Source of the DNA: an uncultured Acetatifactor sp. | GTDB taxonomy: Bacteria > Bacillota > Clostridia > Lachnospirales > Lachnospiraceae | Assembly: GCA_910585015.1 (NCBI GenBank) | Contig: CAJUCT010000032.1 | Coordinates: 1-25,846, forward strand | Reading direction: 5' to 3' | DNA length: 25,846 nt | In this document: positions 16,913-24,736 of the stretch, piece after piece | How positions within the stretch are numbered: position 1 is the stretch's first letter | Layout: every line of letters begins with the position of its first letter | Notes under the pieces: generated by a model | The model's input: only the letters and a program-made list of their open reading frames with translations | The model's database searches: none | Told to the model about the DNA's origin: nothing | Translations under genes and position numbers: made by a program

Positions 16913-17950
16913 TTATTTCTGGCAGTCGTGGCTGCTGGCCAGGGTGGTGCCCCGGTGTATCACTTCCCCGGAAAATACCGTCTGCTTGGGCATTTCCTTG
17001 CCGCCCAGCACTCCCATCAGGGTGAGGATCAGACTTTGGCATAAGGTCTCTAATTTGTTGTCAATGCTGGACATCTCCGGTTCGCAGCAGTGTACCAGCA
17101 GGGAGTTATTGTAGCCGATGACGCACATATCTCTCGGGATGGAGAGTCCGGCGTCCAGAGCAAAACGGACAGCGCCCATGGCCAGGCAGTCGTCCGAGGC
17201 GATGATGCCGTGGAACTGTAAGCCCTTCTGGTAGAGTTTCATCAGATGCTCCGCCATGGCGTGGATATCCTCGTGAGACCCTTGGTAGAACTGAATCAGA
17301 TTGCTGCCTCTCAGCAGTTTCTGCGACTCCATGGCGCTGCGGTAACCTGCCATCTTCTTCTTACTGCTATAGGATGTAGAATTGGTAAAATACAGGATAT
17401 CCTCCACTCCGGCCTGGATCAGCTGCAGAGTAGCCTCGTATACGGAGGAAAAATCATCCGACAGGATGCTGTACACGTTGGGCGCCTCCAGAGCGGCGTT
17501 CAGCAGCATCACCGGAACCTGGGCGGCGGCGTCCAGAATATATCGGTTTTCCGTATCCTTGTCATAGACAAAATTGGATCCCACCAGGATAATGCCGTCC
17601 ACCTTCTTGTTGATCAGCAGGTTCATGCAGCTTTTCTTGTTCTCCAGGCCATAGCCGGTACAGCACAGGATGCTGTCATAGCCGTTGGCCCGCAGTTTCT
17701 GCTCAATATAATAGATGGCTTTGGCCAGGTACAGGTCGGAGGAATCGGCACACATGATGCCGATAGTCTTCATGGTATTGAGCCCCAACCCTCTGGCAAA
17801 GGCGTTGGGCGTGTACTCACATTGGTTGATCACATCCAGGACCTTCTGCTTGGTCTTTTCGCTGACATTACTGCTGCCGTTGAGCACTCTGGATACGGTG
17901 GCGATGGAGACGCCTGCCTTTTCGGATATATCATAAATAGTCATATGCAT
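16913..17950 (-). CDS. LacI family transcriptional regulator of the uronate genes
   Basis: From the ATG at 17950 the protein has 345 residues. The LacI helix-turn-helix and hinge are at the very N-terminus (MTIYDISEKAGVSIATVSRV, then NVSEKTKQKVL), followed by a periplasmic-binding-protein-like sensor domain. ATG codons at 17959 and 17944 are equally possible, since the ribosome binding site is weak. The frame extends to 18037, but those residues overlap the promoter and operator. It is divergent from uxaB, and two TGTAA-N4-TTACA palindromes sit immediately downstream of the lacI and uxaB promoters, implying autoregulation and repression of uxaBA. The inducer is probably a uronate or a pathway intermediate. 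Several cysteines occur in the sensor domain. Confidence 0.93.
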   Translation of the reverse strand: MHMTIYDISEKAGVSIATVSRVLNGSSNVSEKTKQKVLDVINQCEYTPNAFARGLGLNTMKTIGIMCADSSDLYLAKAIYYIEQKLRANGYDSILCCTGYGLENKKSCMNLLINKKVDGIILVGSNFVYDKDTENRYILDAAAQVPVMLLNAALEAPNVYSILSDDFSSVYEATLQLIQAGVEDILYFTNSTSYSSKKKMAGYRSAMESQKLLRGSNLIQFYQGSHEDIHAMAEHLMKLYQKGLQFHGIIASDDCLAMGAVRFALDAGLSIPRDMCVIGYNNSLLVHCCEPEMSSIDNKLETLCQSLILTLMGVLGGKEMPKQTVFSGEVIHRGTTLASSHDCQK

Positions 17951-17976
17951 AAGTCTCATCTCAATGAAAAAAAGTT

Positions 17977-17990
17977 TGTAAGCGGTTACA
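17977..17990. promoter_or_regulatory. LacI-type operator O1, downstream of the lacI promoter
   Basis: TGTAAGCGGTTACA has perfect TGTAA / TTACA half-sites around a 4-bp centre, the form recognised by many LacI-family repressors. It lies about 20 bases downstream of the minus-strand -10 and 27 bases before the lacI start, so repressor bound here would limit its own expression. Confidence 0.7.
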
Positions 17991-18008
17991 GTGTTTGCTT
18001 TACTTTGA

Positions 18009-18037
18009 ATTATAACGAATCTGTAAAAATTTTTCAA
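18009..18037 (-). promoter_or_regulatory. Promoter of the lacI gene (minus strand)
   Basis: On the minus strand TTGAAA (18037-18032) and a perfect TATAAT (18014-18009) are separated by 17 bp. Confidence 0.75.
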
Positions 18038-18054
18038 GAACTATTTTTATGTTC

Positions 18055-18083
18055 TTGACGAATGAAGGGTTTAGAAGTAAAAT
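18055..18083 (+). promoter_or_regulatory. Promoter of uxaB-uxaA
   Basis: TTGACG (18055-18060) and TAAAAT (18078-18083) are separated by 17 bp. Transcription would start near 18090, inside the O2 operator. Confidence 0.75.
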
Positions 18084-18089
18084 TAAAAT

Positions 18090-18103
18090 TGTAAGTACTT
18101 ACA
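18090..18103. promoter_or_regulatory. LacI-type operator O2 at the uxaB transcription start
   Basis: TGTAAGTACTTACA is a perfect 14-bp palindrome that shares the TGTAA / TTACA half-sites of O1. It overlaps the predicted start of uxaB transcription. The two operator centres are 113 bp apart, close to a whole number of helical turns, which allows looping. Confidence 0.75.
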
Positions 18104-18336
18104 TGAAAAATATCATGAAAGTGCGTGTTTTTTAGAAAATTGCCGTGTAACAATCCAGCGCGCGGTCCGTTTGGAACTGGACAGACGAGACAAGGTCCTG
18201 TCTGCCTGACAATGGCAGGTCACGGTTGGAATGGACATGTGAACCGGGGCGGAGAGCGGACTTGGCGCGGCACTGCCGGATATGGGTGAGGCGGCACATT
18301 GAGAGAAGCTGGGGACAGCAGAAAAGAGGAGGAGTT
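18104..18336 (+). other. Long untranslated leader of uxaB
   Basis: About 230 bases separate the promoter from the uxaB start and become GC-rich in the second half. Short stems can be drawn (AGACA / TGTCT near 18185-18200 and CCTG / CAGG near 18207-18221), but no riboswitch class is recognised. An open frame from 18226 continues into uxaB, but the strong AGGAGG just before 18337 decides the start. Confidence 0.4.
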
Positions 18337-19788
18337 ATGGACGTATTAAACAAGAGCATGACGGGTAAGAAGGAGAGACCAGTCAAGGTCGTACAGTTTG
18401 GGGAGGGCAATTTCCTGCGGGCATTTGTGGATTACATGATCGACATCGCCAATGAGCAGGGCAAGTTTGACGGGGACATCGTCCTGATCAAACCCATTGA
18501 TTTCGGCAATTTGGATATGTTCCATAAGCAGGACTGCCAGTATACCGTCTCTCTGCGGGGCAATGTGGACGGCGAGGCCAAGATCATCAACAGGGTGGTG
18601 ACCAGTGTGGCCGACGCTATCCATGAGTACGAGAAGTATATGGGCCTGGCGGAGATCGACACCCTTCGTTTTGTGGTTTCCAACACCACGGAGGCCGGGA
18701 TTGTCTATGATGCCGATGATAAATTTGAGATGAATCCCCCCAAGAGTTTTCCCGGCAAGCTGACCAAGTTTTTATATCACAGGTTTGAGACCTTTCAGGG
18801 GGACAAATCCAAGGGGCTGGTGATGCTTCCGGTGGAACTTATCGACGACAACGGCATTATGCTGAAAAAGTGCGTGATGCAGCAGATTGCCAACTGGGGC
18901 CTGTCCGATGCCTTCAAGACCTGGGTGGAGGAGGCTTGTATCTTCACCGCGACTCTGGTGGACCGCATTGTTACCGGTTATCCCCGTGCCACGGAGCAGG
19001 AGGAGTGGGATAAGCTGGGCTATGAGGATCATATCATGGTGACCGGCGAACCTTTTGCCCTGTGGGTCATCGAGTCGGACAAGGACATCAGCAAGGAGTT
19101 CGACCTGCCCGGCGCGGGGCTGCCTGTGGTGTTCACCGATGATCACCATCCATACAAGCAGAGGAAGGTACGCATTTTAAACGGCGCCCATACTTCCTTC
19201 GTGCTGGCCTCCTGGCTCTGCGGCAACAATATCGTGAGAGAGTCCATGGAAGATGGGGATGTCTGCGACTTTATGAACAAGACCATATTTGACGAGGTGA
19301 TTCCCACCCTGACTTTGCCGGAGGAGGAACTTAAAGCATTTGCGGGAGAGGTGGTAAACCGCTTCAACAACCCCTATGTGGATCATGCGCTGCTGGCTAT
19401 CTCTTTAAACTCCGTGTCCAAGTGGAGGGCAAGATGTCTGCCCAGCCTGCTGGGCTATGTGGATAAGTTCGGCAAACTCCCGGCGCATATGACTTTCTCC
19501 ATCGCGGCGCTGATGGCATTCTACTGCGGCGACGAGATCAAGGACGGCGCGCTGGTGGGCAATAGAAACGGCGAAGCTTACCTGATCAAGGACGATATGC
19601 CGGTGCTGGAGTTCTTCCGCGACAACTGCCGCAAGGATACCCGCAGCTTTGTGACCGCTTATCTGGGCAGAGAGGATTTCCACGGACAGGACCTGAACCA
19701 GGTGCCGGGGCTTACGGACGCAGTGGCAGCTTATCTGGACGATATTAAGGAAAATGGTATGAGGGCGGCATTATGCAGAATTTCTTAA
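18337..19788 (+). CDS. uxaB: Tagaturonate reductase (altronate oxidoreductase)
   Basis: The 483-residue product matches the size of E. coli UxaB and belongs to the polyol (mannitol) dehydrogenase family. The N-terminal nucleotide-binding segment is FGEGNFLRAF at about 21-30, and the catalytic-domain signature KVRILNGAHTSF appears in the middle. It reduces D-tagaturonate to D-altronate with NADH in the cytoplasm. The closely related fructuronate reductase UxuB is the main alternative, but fusion into an operon with an altronate dehydratase favours UxaB. The start is fixed by a GAGGAGGAG site. It overlaps uxaA by 16 bases, so translation is probably coupled, and it is controlled by the O2 operator. 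Confidence 0.95.
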   Translation: MDVLNKSMTGKKERPVKVVQFGEGNFLRAFVDYMIDIANEQGKFDGDIVLIKPIDFGNLDMFHKQDCQYTVSLRGNVDGEAKIINRVVTSVADAIHEYEKYMGLAEIDTLRFVVSNTTEAGIVYDADDKFEMNPPKSFPGKLTKFLYHRFETFQGDKSKGLVMLPVELIDDNGIMLKKCVMQQIANWGLSDAFKTWVEEACIFTATLVDRIVTGYPRATEQEEWDKLGYEDHIMVTGEPFALWVIESDKDISKEFDLPGAGLPVVFTDDHHPYKQRKVRILNGAHTSFVLASWLCGNNIVRESMEDGDVCDFMNKTIFDEVIPTLTLPEEELKAFAGEVVNRFNNPYVDHALLAISLNSVSKWRARCLPSLLGYVDKFGKLPAHMTFSIAALMAFYCGDEIKDGALVGNRNGEAYLIKDDMPVLEFFRDNCRKDTRSFVTAYLGREDFHGQDLNQVPGLTDAVAAYLDDIKENGMRAALCRIS

Positions 19789-21317
19789 AAATAAATGACA
19801 ATGACAATGTGGTGGTGGCGCTGAATGCCATCCCCCAGGGGGAGACTATCACAGTGGAAGTATCCGGCGCAGACGTTCGGATCACCGCCCGGGAGGAGAT
19901 TCCTGCCGGGCATAAGATGGCGGTCTGTCCCATTCCCGCAGGCGGGGAAGTGATCAAGTATGGCTACCGCATCGGCAACGCCAAAGAGGATATTCCTGCG
20001 GGCGCCTGGATCCACACCCACAATGTGGGGACGGCGCTGGGAGACCTGCTGGAATACAGCTATGATCCGGTGGCGGCTGTGGCGGAGGCGCAAAATGCGG
20101 CGGAAGGTGCGGCGGCCAAAGGCGCAGCCGTAAAAGACTCTACAGAGGACGTGACCTTTATGGGCTTCAAGCGCCCGGACGGCAAGGTGGGTGTGCGCAA
20201 TGAGATCTGGATCATTCCCACGGTGGGCTGTGTCAACAATGTGGCCACGGCCATAGCAAAACAGGCCAATGCTTTTGTGAAGGGTACCGTGGAGGAAGTT
20301 ATCGCTTTCCCCCATCCCTATGGCTGTTCCCAGATGGGAGACGACCAGGAGCATACCCGCGGGATTCTGGCGGATCTGATTAACCATCCCAACGCAGGCG
20401 GTGTGCTGGTGCTGGGGCTGGGCTGTGAGAACAGCAATATTGATGTTTTGAAACCCTATATCGGGGATTATGATGAAAACAGAGTGAAATTTCTGGTGGC
20501 CCAGGAGTCCGAGGATGAGATTGCGGATGCGGTGGAACTCATCAAGGGGCTCATCGACTATGCGGCGGGCTTTGAGAGGGAACCCATCAGTGTCAGCAAG
20601 CTGGTGATCGGCATGAAGTGCGGCGGCAGCGACGGTCTCTCCGGTATCACCGCCAATCCTCTGGTAGGGCGTTTCTCTGATTTGTTGATCTCCAGGGGCG
20701 GCACCACGATTTTGACAGAAGTGCCGGAGATGTTCGGCGCGGAGACCATACTGATGAACCGTTGTGCCAACGAGGAGCTGTTCCACAAGACAGTGGATTT
20801 GATCAACGACTTTAAGAATTATTTCAAGAGCCACAACCAGACCATCTATGAGAATCCATCCCCGGGCAACAAAAAGGGCGGTATCTCCACGCTGGAGGAC
20901 AAATCCCTGGGCTGCACCCAGAAGTCCGGCAGCGCTCTGGTGAGGGGAGTGCTGCAGTACGGCGAGCGCGTACAGACGCCGGGACTGAATCTGCTCAGCG
21001 CACCCGGCAACGATCTGGTGGCGGCCACGGCGCTGGCGGCGGCGGGGGCCCACATCGTGCTGTTTACCACGGGACGGGGAACGCCTTTTGCCTCTCCCGT
21101 GCCCACGGTGAAGATCTCCACCAACTCCAGGCTGGCAAACAAGAAAGCCAATTGGATTGATTTCAATGCGGGTGTGCTGGTGGAGGATAAGTCCATGGCA
21201 GAGGAAGCGCAGCATCTGTTTGACTATGTGGTGGAAGTGGCCTCCGGCAGGCAGGTATGCAGCGAGGCGGCGGGTTTCCATGATATGGCGATCTTTAAAC
21301 AGGGCGTAACCTTGTAG
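19773..21317 (+). CDS. uxaA: Altronate dehydratase
   Basis: The 514-residue enzyme dehydrates D-altronate to 2-keto-3-deoxygluconate. It has an N-terminal SAF-type domain (about 1-90), an alanine-rich linker (about 100-120), and a large C-terminal altronate/galactarate dehydratase domain. Signatures of the latter are GVRNEIWIIPTVGCVN, the cysteine segments PYGCSQMGDDQEHT and GLGCEN, and GMKCGGSDGLSGI. The conserved cysteines fit an iron-dependent dehydratase. In some Gram-positives the two domains are separate genes; here they are fused, as in E. coli. The start overlaps the end of uxaB and is preceded by GAGGG. A terminator follows at 21433. Confidence 0.95.
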   Translation: MQNFLKINDNDNVVVALNAIPQGETITVEVSGADVRITAREEIPAGHKMAVCPIPAGGEVIKYGYRIGNAKEDIPAGAWIHTHNVGTALGDLLEYSYDPVAAVAEAQNAAEGAAAKGAAVKDSTEDVTFMGFKRPDGKVGVRNEIWIIPTVGCVNNVATAIAKQANAFVKGTVEEVIAFPHPYGCSQMGDDQEHTRGILADLINHPNAGGVLVLGLGCENSNIDVLKPYIGDYDENRVKFLVAQESEDEIADAVELIKGLIDYAAGFEREPISVSKLVIGMKCGGSDGLSGITANPLVGRFSDLLISRGGTTILTEVPEMFGAETILMNRCANEELFHKTVDLINDFKNYFKSHNQTIYENPSPGNKKGGISTLEDKSLGCTQKSGSALVRGVLQYGERVQTPGLNLLSAPGNDLVAATALAAAGAHIVLFTTGRGTPFASPVPTVKISTNSRLANKKANWIDFNAGVLVEDKSMAEEAQHLFDYVVEVASGRQVCSEAAGFHDMAIFKQGVTL

Positions 21318-21432
21318 AGTAAATATTTTTGTGGCAGTGTCTCTTATTTCTGCAGGCAGCAGAGATGCGTCTTTTATGCAGCCGGCGTATGCCGCGGTGG
21401 GGATTGACTGGGGATGCGGTCACAGAAATCAG

Positions 21433-21477
21433 GCGGGCACACTCGGAAGGCAGTCAGAACCGGGTGTGCCCGCTTTG
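21433..21477 (+). terminator. Terminator of the uxaBA operon
   Basis: GCGGGCACACTCGG (21433-21446) pairs with CCGGGTGTGCCCGC (21460-21473), 14 bp with one wobble, then TTTGACTTG. The stretch 21318-21575 otherwise shows no gene. Confidence 0.75.
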
Positions 21478-21575
21478 ACTTGAGATTGCGCCCGGCTCTT
21501 GGTATGTCCGGTTCTTACGCTTCTTAGGAATTTTTGGAATGGTGTACCTGTTGGAAAAAGACTTATAAATATACA

Positions 21576-21604
21576 TTGTAAATGGCAGACAAGTATTTTA
21601 TAAT
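21576..21604 (+). promoter_or_regulatory. Promoter of the small unknown gene
   Basis: TTGTAA (21576-21581) and a perfect TATAAT (21599-21604) have a 17-bp spacer. A GGGAGGAG ribosome binding site precedes the ATG at 21643. Confidence 0.75.
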
Positions 21605-21642
21605 CAAATATACAGATCAACAGCTGCAGGGAGGAGTATTAG

Positions 21643-21981
21643 ATGCAGCAATCCGTATTAAAGGTGCAGGAACCAGGAGCGCCGCCAGAGGGATATGAAG
21701 GTGGTAAGCATTTCGATAAAAAGGTCTTTCGGATATGGGATGGGTGGCTTGAGGCAGTTGCTTCTATACAAAAACCAGTAACGTGGGAAGAGGCTGAAAT
21801 TCTGATCAAGTGCTGTCCGACAGACCATATGGCCGGAATTGAGTGGACATTGTTACATTGTATAGAAAGTGTTTATAAGCCGGAGGAAATAGGACAATAT
21901 AGAACTCTTATAGAGCAATGTAATTCGGATATGATGAAACGTGAACTGTTGAGGAGACTTGAAAGCAAATACAAGAAATGA
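21643..21981 (+). CDS. Hypothetical 112-residue protein
   Basis: I do not recognise the family. The product is soluble, has no signal peptide or membrane segment, and is rich in Glu, Lys and Trp, with mostly helical character after residue 45 (WEEAEILIKC, IEWTLLHCIES, YRTLIEQC, MKRELLRRLE). It has its own strong promoter and ribosome binding site, so it is expressed. Its base composition is more AT-rich than uxaBA, suggesting separate origin. The plus-1 frame after its end continues with protein-like sequence (DPFQWNQKAEWEEIAKLPF), so the true gene may once have been longer and frameshifted near 21975. Size and company of a broken gene would fit an immunity or accessory protein, but nothing specific supports that. 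Confidence 0.7.
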   Translation: MQQSVLKVQEPGAPPEGYEGGKHFDKKVFRIWDGWLEAVASIQKPVTWEEAEILIKCCPTDHMAGIEWTLLHCIESVYKPEEIGQYRTLIEQCNSDMMKRELLRRLESKYKK

Positions 21982-22017
21982 TCCATTCCAGTGGAATCAA
22001 AAAGCTGAATGGGAAGA

Positions 22018-22149
22018 AATTGCGAAACTCCCTTTCCGGGAACAGGGGATGGGCAATATATACAAAATAAGGGCGACTGGCCACTGCATCGGAGCCCGTT
22101 TTTGTATATATTGACCAGCCACGTCACTTGCGGAGAACGCTTCGCAATT
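22018..22149. repeat. Nested inverted-repeat element with long stem
   Basis: An outer pair AATTGCGAA (22018-22026) / TTCGCAATT (22141-22149) encloses a perfect 14-bp pair CAATATATACAAAA (22054-22067) / TTTTGTATATATTG (22100-22113). A GGGC / GCCC pair continues the inner stem after a small internal loop. A further hairpin TTGCGGAG / CTTCGCAA with an AACG loop uses the right outer arm. The whole looks like a folded RNA or a small non-autonomous mobile element. Confidence 0.6.
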
Positions 22150-22187
22150 ACCTATAGAGAACACTTTTCCGAAAGGAGAGAAAAAAT

Positions 22188-22400
22188 ATAGTCAATTTTG
22201 AAACAAGCAATAAGGATCTGTATGATCTCTCCATTGTTCAGGATGAGGTGGGAGGCGGAACCACAGACATTGGGCAGATTGATGTGATCAGGGAGCATCC
22301 AAATGCAAAATCGCTTATTGTCTCGGGACTGGATCAGGAAGCCTCTGGTTCACAGCAGTGTTTCGCATTTTTCGTGATGGGGAAAAAGGGTGCAGGATAA
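22188..22400 (+). pseudogene. Broken gene: N-terminal fragment lacking an ATG
   Basis: A 70-codon frame begins at ATA (22188), 9 bases after a good AGGAG (22174-22178), exactly where an ATG would be expected. It reads VNFETSNKDLYDLSIVQDE, then GGGTTDIGQIDVIREHP and SLIVSGLDQEA, which is good protein-like sequence. It then turns into unlikely residues and stops at 22400. The opening reminds me of leucine-rich-repeat-like hypothetical proteins of Lachnospiraceae, from memory only. Either the start codon has mutated and the gene is truncated, or a rare ATA start is used for a 70-residue peptide. No continuation of the protein is seen before the next gene. Confidence 0.45.
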
Positions 22401-22469
22401 TGAGTTTGAGTGTCTGGCGCAGGGTGCAGGGAACATGCGGAACAAAATATAGAAAGGAAATGAAAAACC

Positions 22470-22997
22470 ATGAAAAAAGAATTGGAACAGGCTTTGGAGC
22501 AGGCGCGTCAGGGCGAGACGGTGAAAACGGCGGAGATCGTGGAGCGAATCAAGGCGCTGCCCAGGGATGCGGCTGGCGTGTTTGACTTAAGCGCCACAAA
22601 AGGAGGGCAGGAGGCCAGGAGGGCGCTGTACTCTGTGTATGCGGCCTATGAGACGGACTGCAACAAAAAAGAGGGCTACCCCGATATCCTGCAGCAGATG
22701 CGGGTCATGGATGCCCGTCTGCAGGAGCATTATGATATGCAGGAGGCGGCAGCCTATATGGATATGGCGCTGGGGACGCTGATGTACATAGACCAGCAGA
22801 TCTACGAGTATTACCGGGAACTGATGGATCTGTACAAAAAGAACGTGCACCGCTTTATCGAAGAGTTTTATGGAGAGGGGGGTCTGCAGCCGGGGGCAGC
22901 GCCGGCCGGCAAGGCAGAAGAATCGTTCAGGGAAGGCGTCCGGCTGGCATGTAGAGAACATATCCTGCTGGAAGATAAATATGAGATGTATTATTAA
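22470..22997 (+). CDS. Small helical protein resembling a cut-down GH105-type hydrolase
   Basis: The 175-residue product has a good ribosome binding site (GAAAGGAAA) and no signal peptide. Three segments resemble, in order, conserved helices of GH105/GH88 unsaturated uronyl hydrolases as I remember them: NKKEGYPDILQQMRVMDARL (about 65-84), MALGTLMYIDQQIYEYYREL (about 98-117) and ACREHILLEDKY (about 160-171). The stretches that normally carry the catalytic aspartates and the substrate-binding HGYD and GSAM regions are missing, and the family is usually 350 residues or more. It is therefore either a decayed internal-deletion product still open in frame, or a non-catalytic derivative. Position just before the GH28 gene supports the pectin link. 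The family link is inference. Confidence 0.5.
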   Translation: MKKELEQALEQARQGETVKTAEIVERIKALPRDAAGVFDLSATKGGQEARRALYSVYAAYETDCNKKEGYPDILQQMRVMDARLQEHYDMQEAAAYMDMALGTLMYIDQQIYEYYRELMDLYKKNVHRFIEEFYGEGGLQPGAAPAGKAEESFREGVRLACREHILLEDKYEMYY

Positions 22998-23144
22998 GGT
23001 GTACTTCTGTGACAAGACACCGGGGACGTATAAAATGGATTGTTATACTGACGGGTGTCAAGATTTTTCCAATCCTGTACGGCACACGCTGTATGCAGGA
23101 AGGAAAATCTAATCGCTCGCACGTATATTATGAAGGAGGAAGTT

Positions 23145-24704
23145 ATGGAAATCACAACAGTAATGTGTACGGCCAGAAGCGCCACCATAGAGATTCGGGA
23201 CGGAGGCAGACATTTTACCCGGAAACCCTACAGGGTGGTGGTGAACGGACGGGAGGATATGACTACAGAAAAAACCATTACCAGCCTGTTCAACTTAAAG
23301 CCTCAGACTCAGTACAAGGTGGAGATATATGATGAAGGACAGCTGCTGGGAACCACAGAATTTACCACGGAATATGAGTTTGTGACCCTGGACGTGACCC
23401 GTTTTGGGGCAAAGGGAGATGGGGAATCGGATGACACCCACTTTATTCAGGCGGCGATCATGGCCTGCCCGGAGCATGGCCGCGTGTACATACCGGCGGG
23501 AACCTACCGGATCACCAGTCTGTTTTTAAAGAGCCATATCCGGCTGGAACTGGCGGCAGGGGCGGAACTAAAAGCTTTCACGGAGCGGGAGAAATTCCCT
23601 GTTTTCCCTGCCATGCTGGAGAGTTATGACGAGCGGGACGAGTACAATCTGGGCACCTGGGAGGGAAATCCCCTGCCCATGTTCACAGGCATTATCTGCG
23701 GTGTAAATGTGGAGGATGTGGTGATTTATGGCCGGGGTATCATCAACGGCAATGCCTCCAAGGAGAACTGGTGGAACAATCCCAAGGACATGCGGGGGGC
23801 TTTCCGGCCCAGGCTGTTCTTTATCAGTCATTGCCGGGAGATCACCCTGCAGGGCGTGAAGTTCTGCAATTCCCCGTCCTGGACGCTGCACCCGTATTTC
23901 AGCAATCAGCTGTATTTTTTGGATCTGGCGGTGGAGAATCCGGCGGACTCCCCCAACACTGACGGCCTGGACCCCGAATCCTGCAAGGATGTGGAGATTC
24001 TGGGGGTGCGGTTTTCCCTGGGGGATGACTGCATCGCTGTCAAATCCGGCAAGATCTATATGGGCAGAAAGTATAAGACTCCTTCCGAGAATATTCATGT
24101 CCGCCAGTGCCTGATGGAGAACGGTCATGGGGCCGTGACCCTGGGCAGCGAGATGGCAGGAGGTGTGGTGAACCTGACGGTGGAGGACTGCGTTTTCCGG
24201 CACACGGACCGGGGGCTTCGGATTAAGACCAGGCGGGGCAGAGGAAAGGATGCGGTGCTGGACAATATCACCTTCCGCAACCTGACACTGGATCATGTGA
24301 TGACGCCGCTGGTGATCAATGCATTCTATTTCTGCGACCCGGACGGCAAGACCCGGTATGTGCAGTCCCGTGATCCTTACCCGGTGGATGAGAGAACTCC
24401 CGTTATCGGCAGGCTGACCTTTGAGAATATGGACTGCGCCAACTGCCATGTGGCGGCGGCTTACTTCGACGGCCTGCCGGAGCAGAAGATTCAGGAGATT
24501 CTGATGAAGGATATCTCTGTGAGCTATGCCGAGAATCCCAAGTGTGATGCCCCCGCTATGACCGAGGGCGTGGAGAAGAGCAGCAGGCGGGGCATGTTTG
24601 TCCGTAATGTAAAGCATCTGGTGATGGAGCGTGTGACCGTCAATGGCCAGGATGGCGAGGCTTTGGAGACAGAGGGTGTGGACGACCTGGAAATGCGGCA
24701 GTGA
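23145..24704 (+). CDS. GH28 polygalacturonase, probably intracellular exo-acting
   Basis: From the ATG at 23145 (ribosome binding site AAGGAGGAAG) the protein has 519 residues; an upstream frame from 23055 is rejected. An N-terminal fibronectin-III-like domain (about 1-88) precedes a right-handed beta-helix starting at VTRFGAKGDGESDD. All four GH28 signatures are present: NTD (271-273), GDD (293-295), GHG (327-329) and RIK (359-361), so it should be active. It hydrolyses alpha-1,4-galacturonosyl bonds by inversion. There is no signal peptide, so it likely trims imported oligogalacturonides to galacturonate for UxaC-UxaB-UxaA. The Fn3-like domain plus helix is the arrangement of exo-polygalacturonases such as PehX. 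A rhamnogalacturonan substrate is the alternative. Confidence 0.93.
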   Translation: MEITTVMCTARSATIEIRDGGRHFTRKPYRVVVNGREDMTTEKTITSLFNLKPQTQYKVEIYDEGQLLGTTEFTTEYEFVTLDVTRFGAKGDGESDDTHFIQAAIMACPEHGRVYIPAGTYRITSLFLKSHIRLELAAGAELKAFTEREKFPVFPAMLESYDERDEYNLGTWEGNPLPMFTGIICGVNVEDVVIYGRGIINGNASKENWWNNPKDMRGAFRPRLFFISHCREITLQGVKFCNSPSWTLHPYFSNQLYFLDLAVENPADSPNTDGLDPESCKDVEILGVRFSLGDDCIAVKSGKIYMGRKYKTPSENIHVRQCLMENGHGAVTLGSEMAGGVVNLTVEDCVFRHTDRGLRIKTRRGRGKDAVLDNITFRNLTLDHVMTPLVINAFYFCDPDGKTRYVQSRDPYPVDERTPVIGRLTFENMDCANCHVAAAYFDGLPEQKIQEILMKDISVSYAENPKCDAPAMTEGVEKSSRRGMFVRNVKHLVMERVTVNGQDGEALETEGVDDLEMRQ

Positions 24705-24736
24705 ACAGACCGAAAAACTTTGCCGGAGAAAGGCAC

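Noticed and set aside
16845..17042. N-terminal extension of UxaC
   Set aside because: It overlaps the lacI coding end in another frame, and the ATG at 16844 has GGAGGG and gives the normal family length.
18104..18336. A known riboswitch in the uxaB leader
   Set aside because: Only short stems could be drawn and no conserved core of a known class was recognised.
19785..21281. A 498-codon open frame antisense to uxaA
   Set aside because: It mirrors the codon bias of uxaA on the opposite strand, is rich in His and Arg, and has no recognisable motifs.
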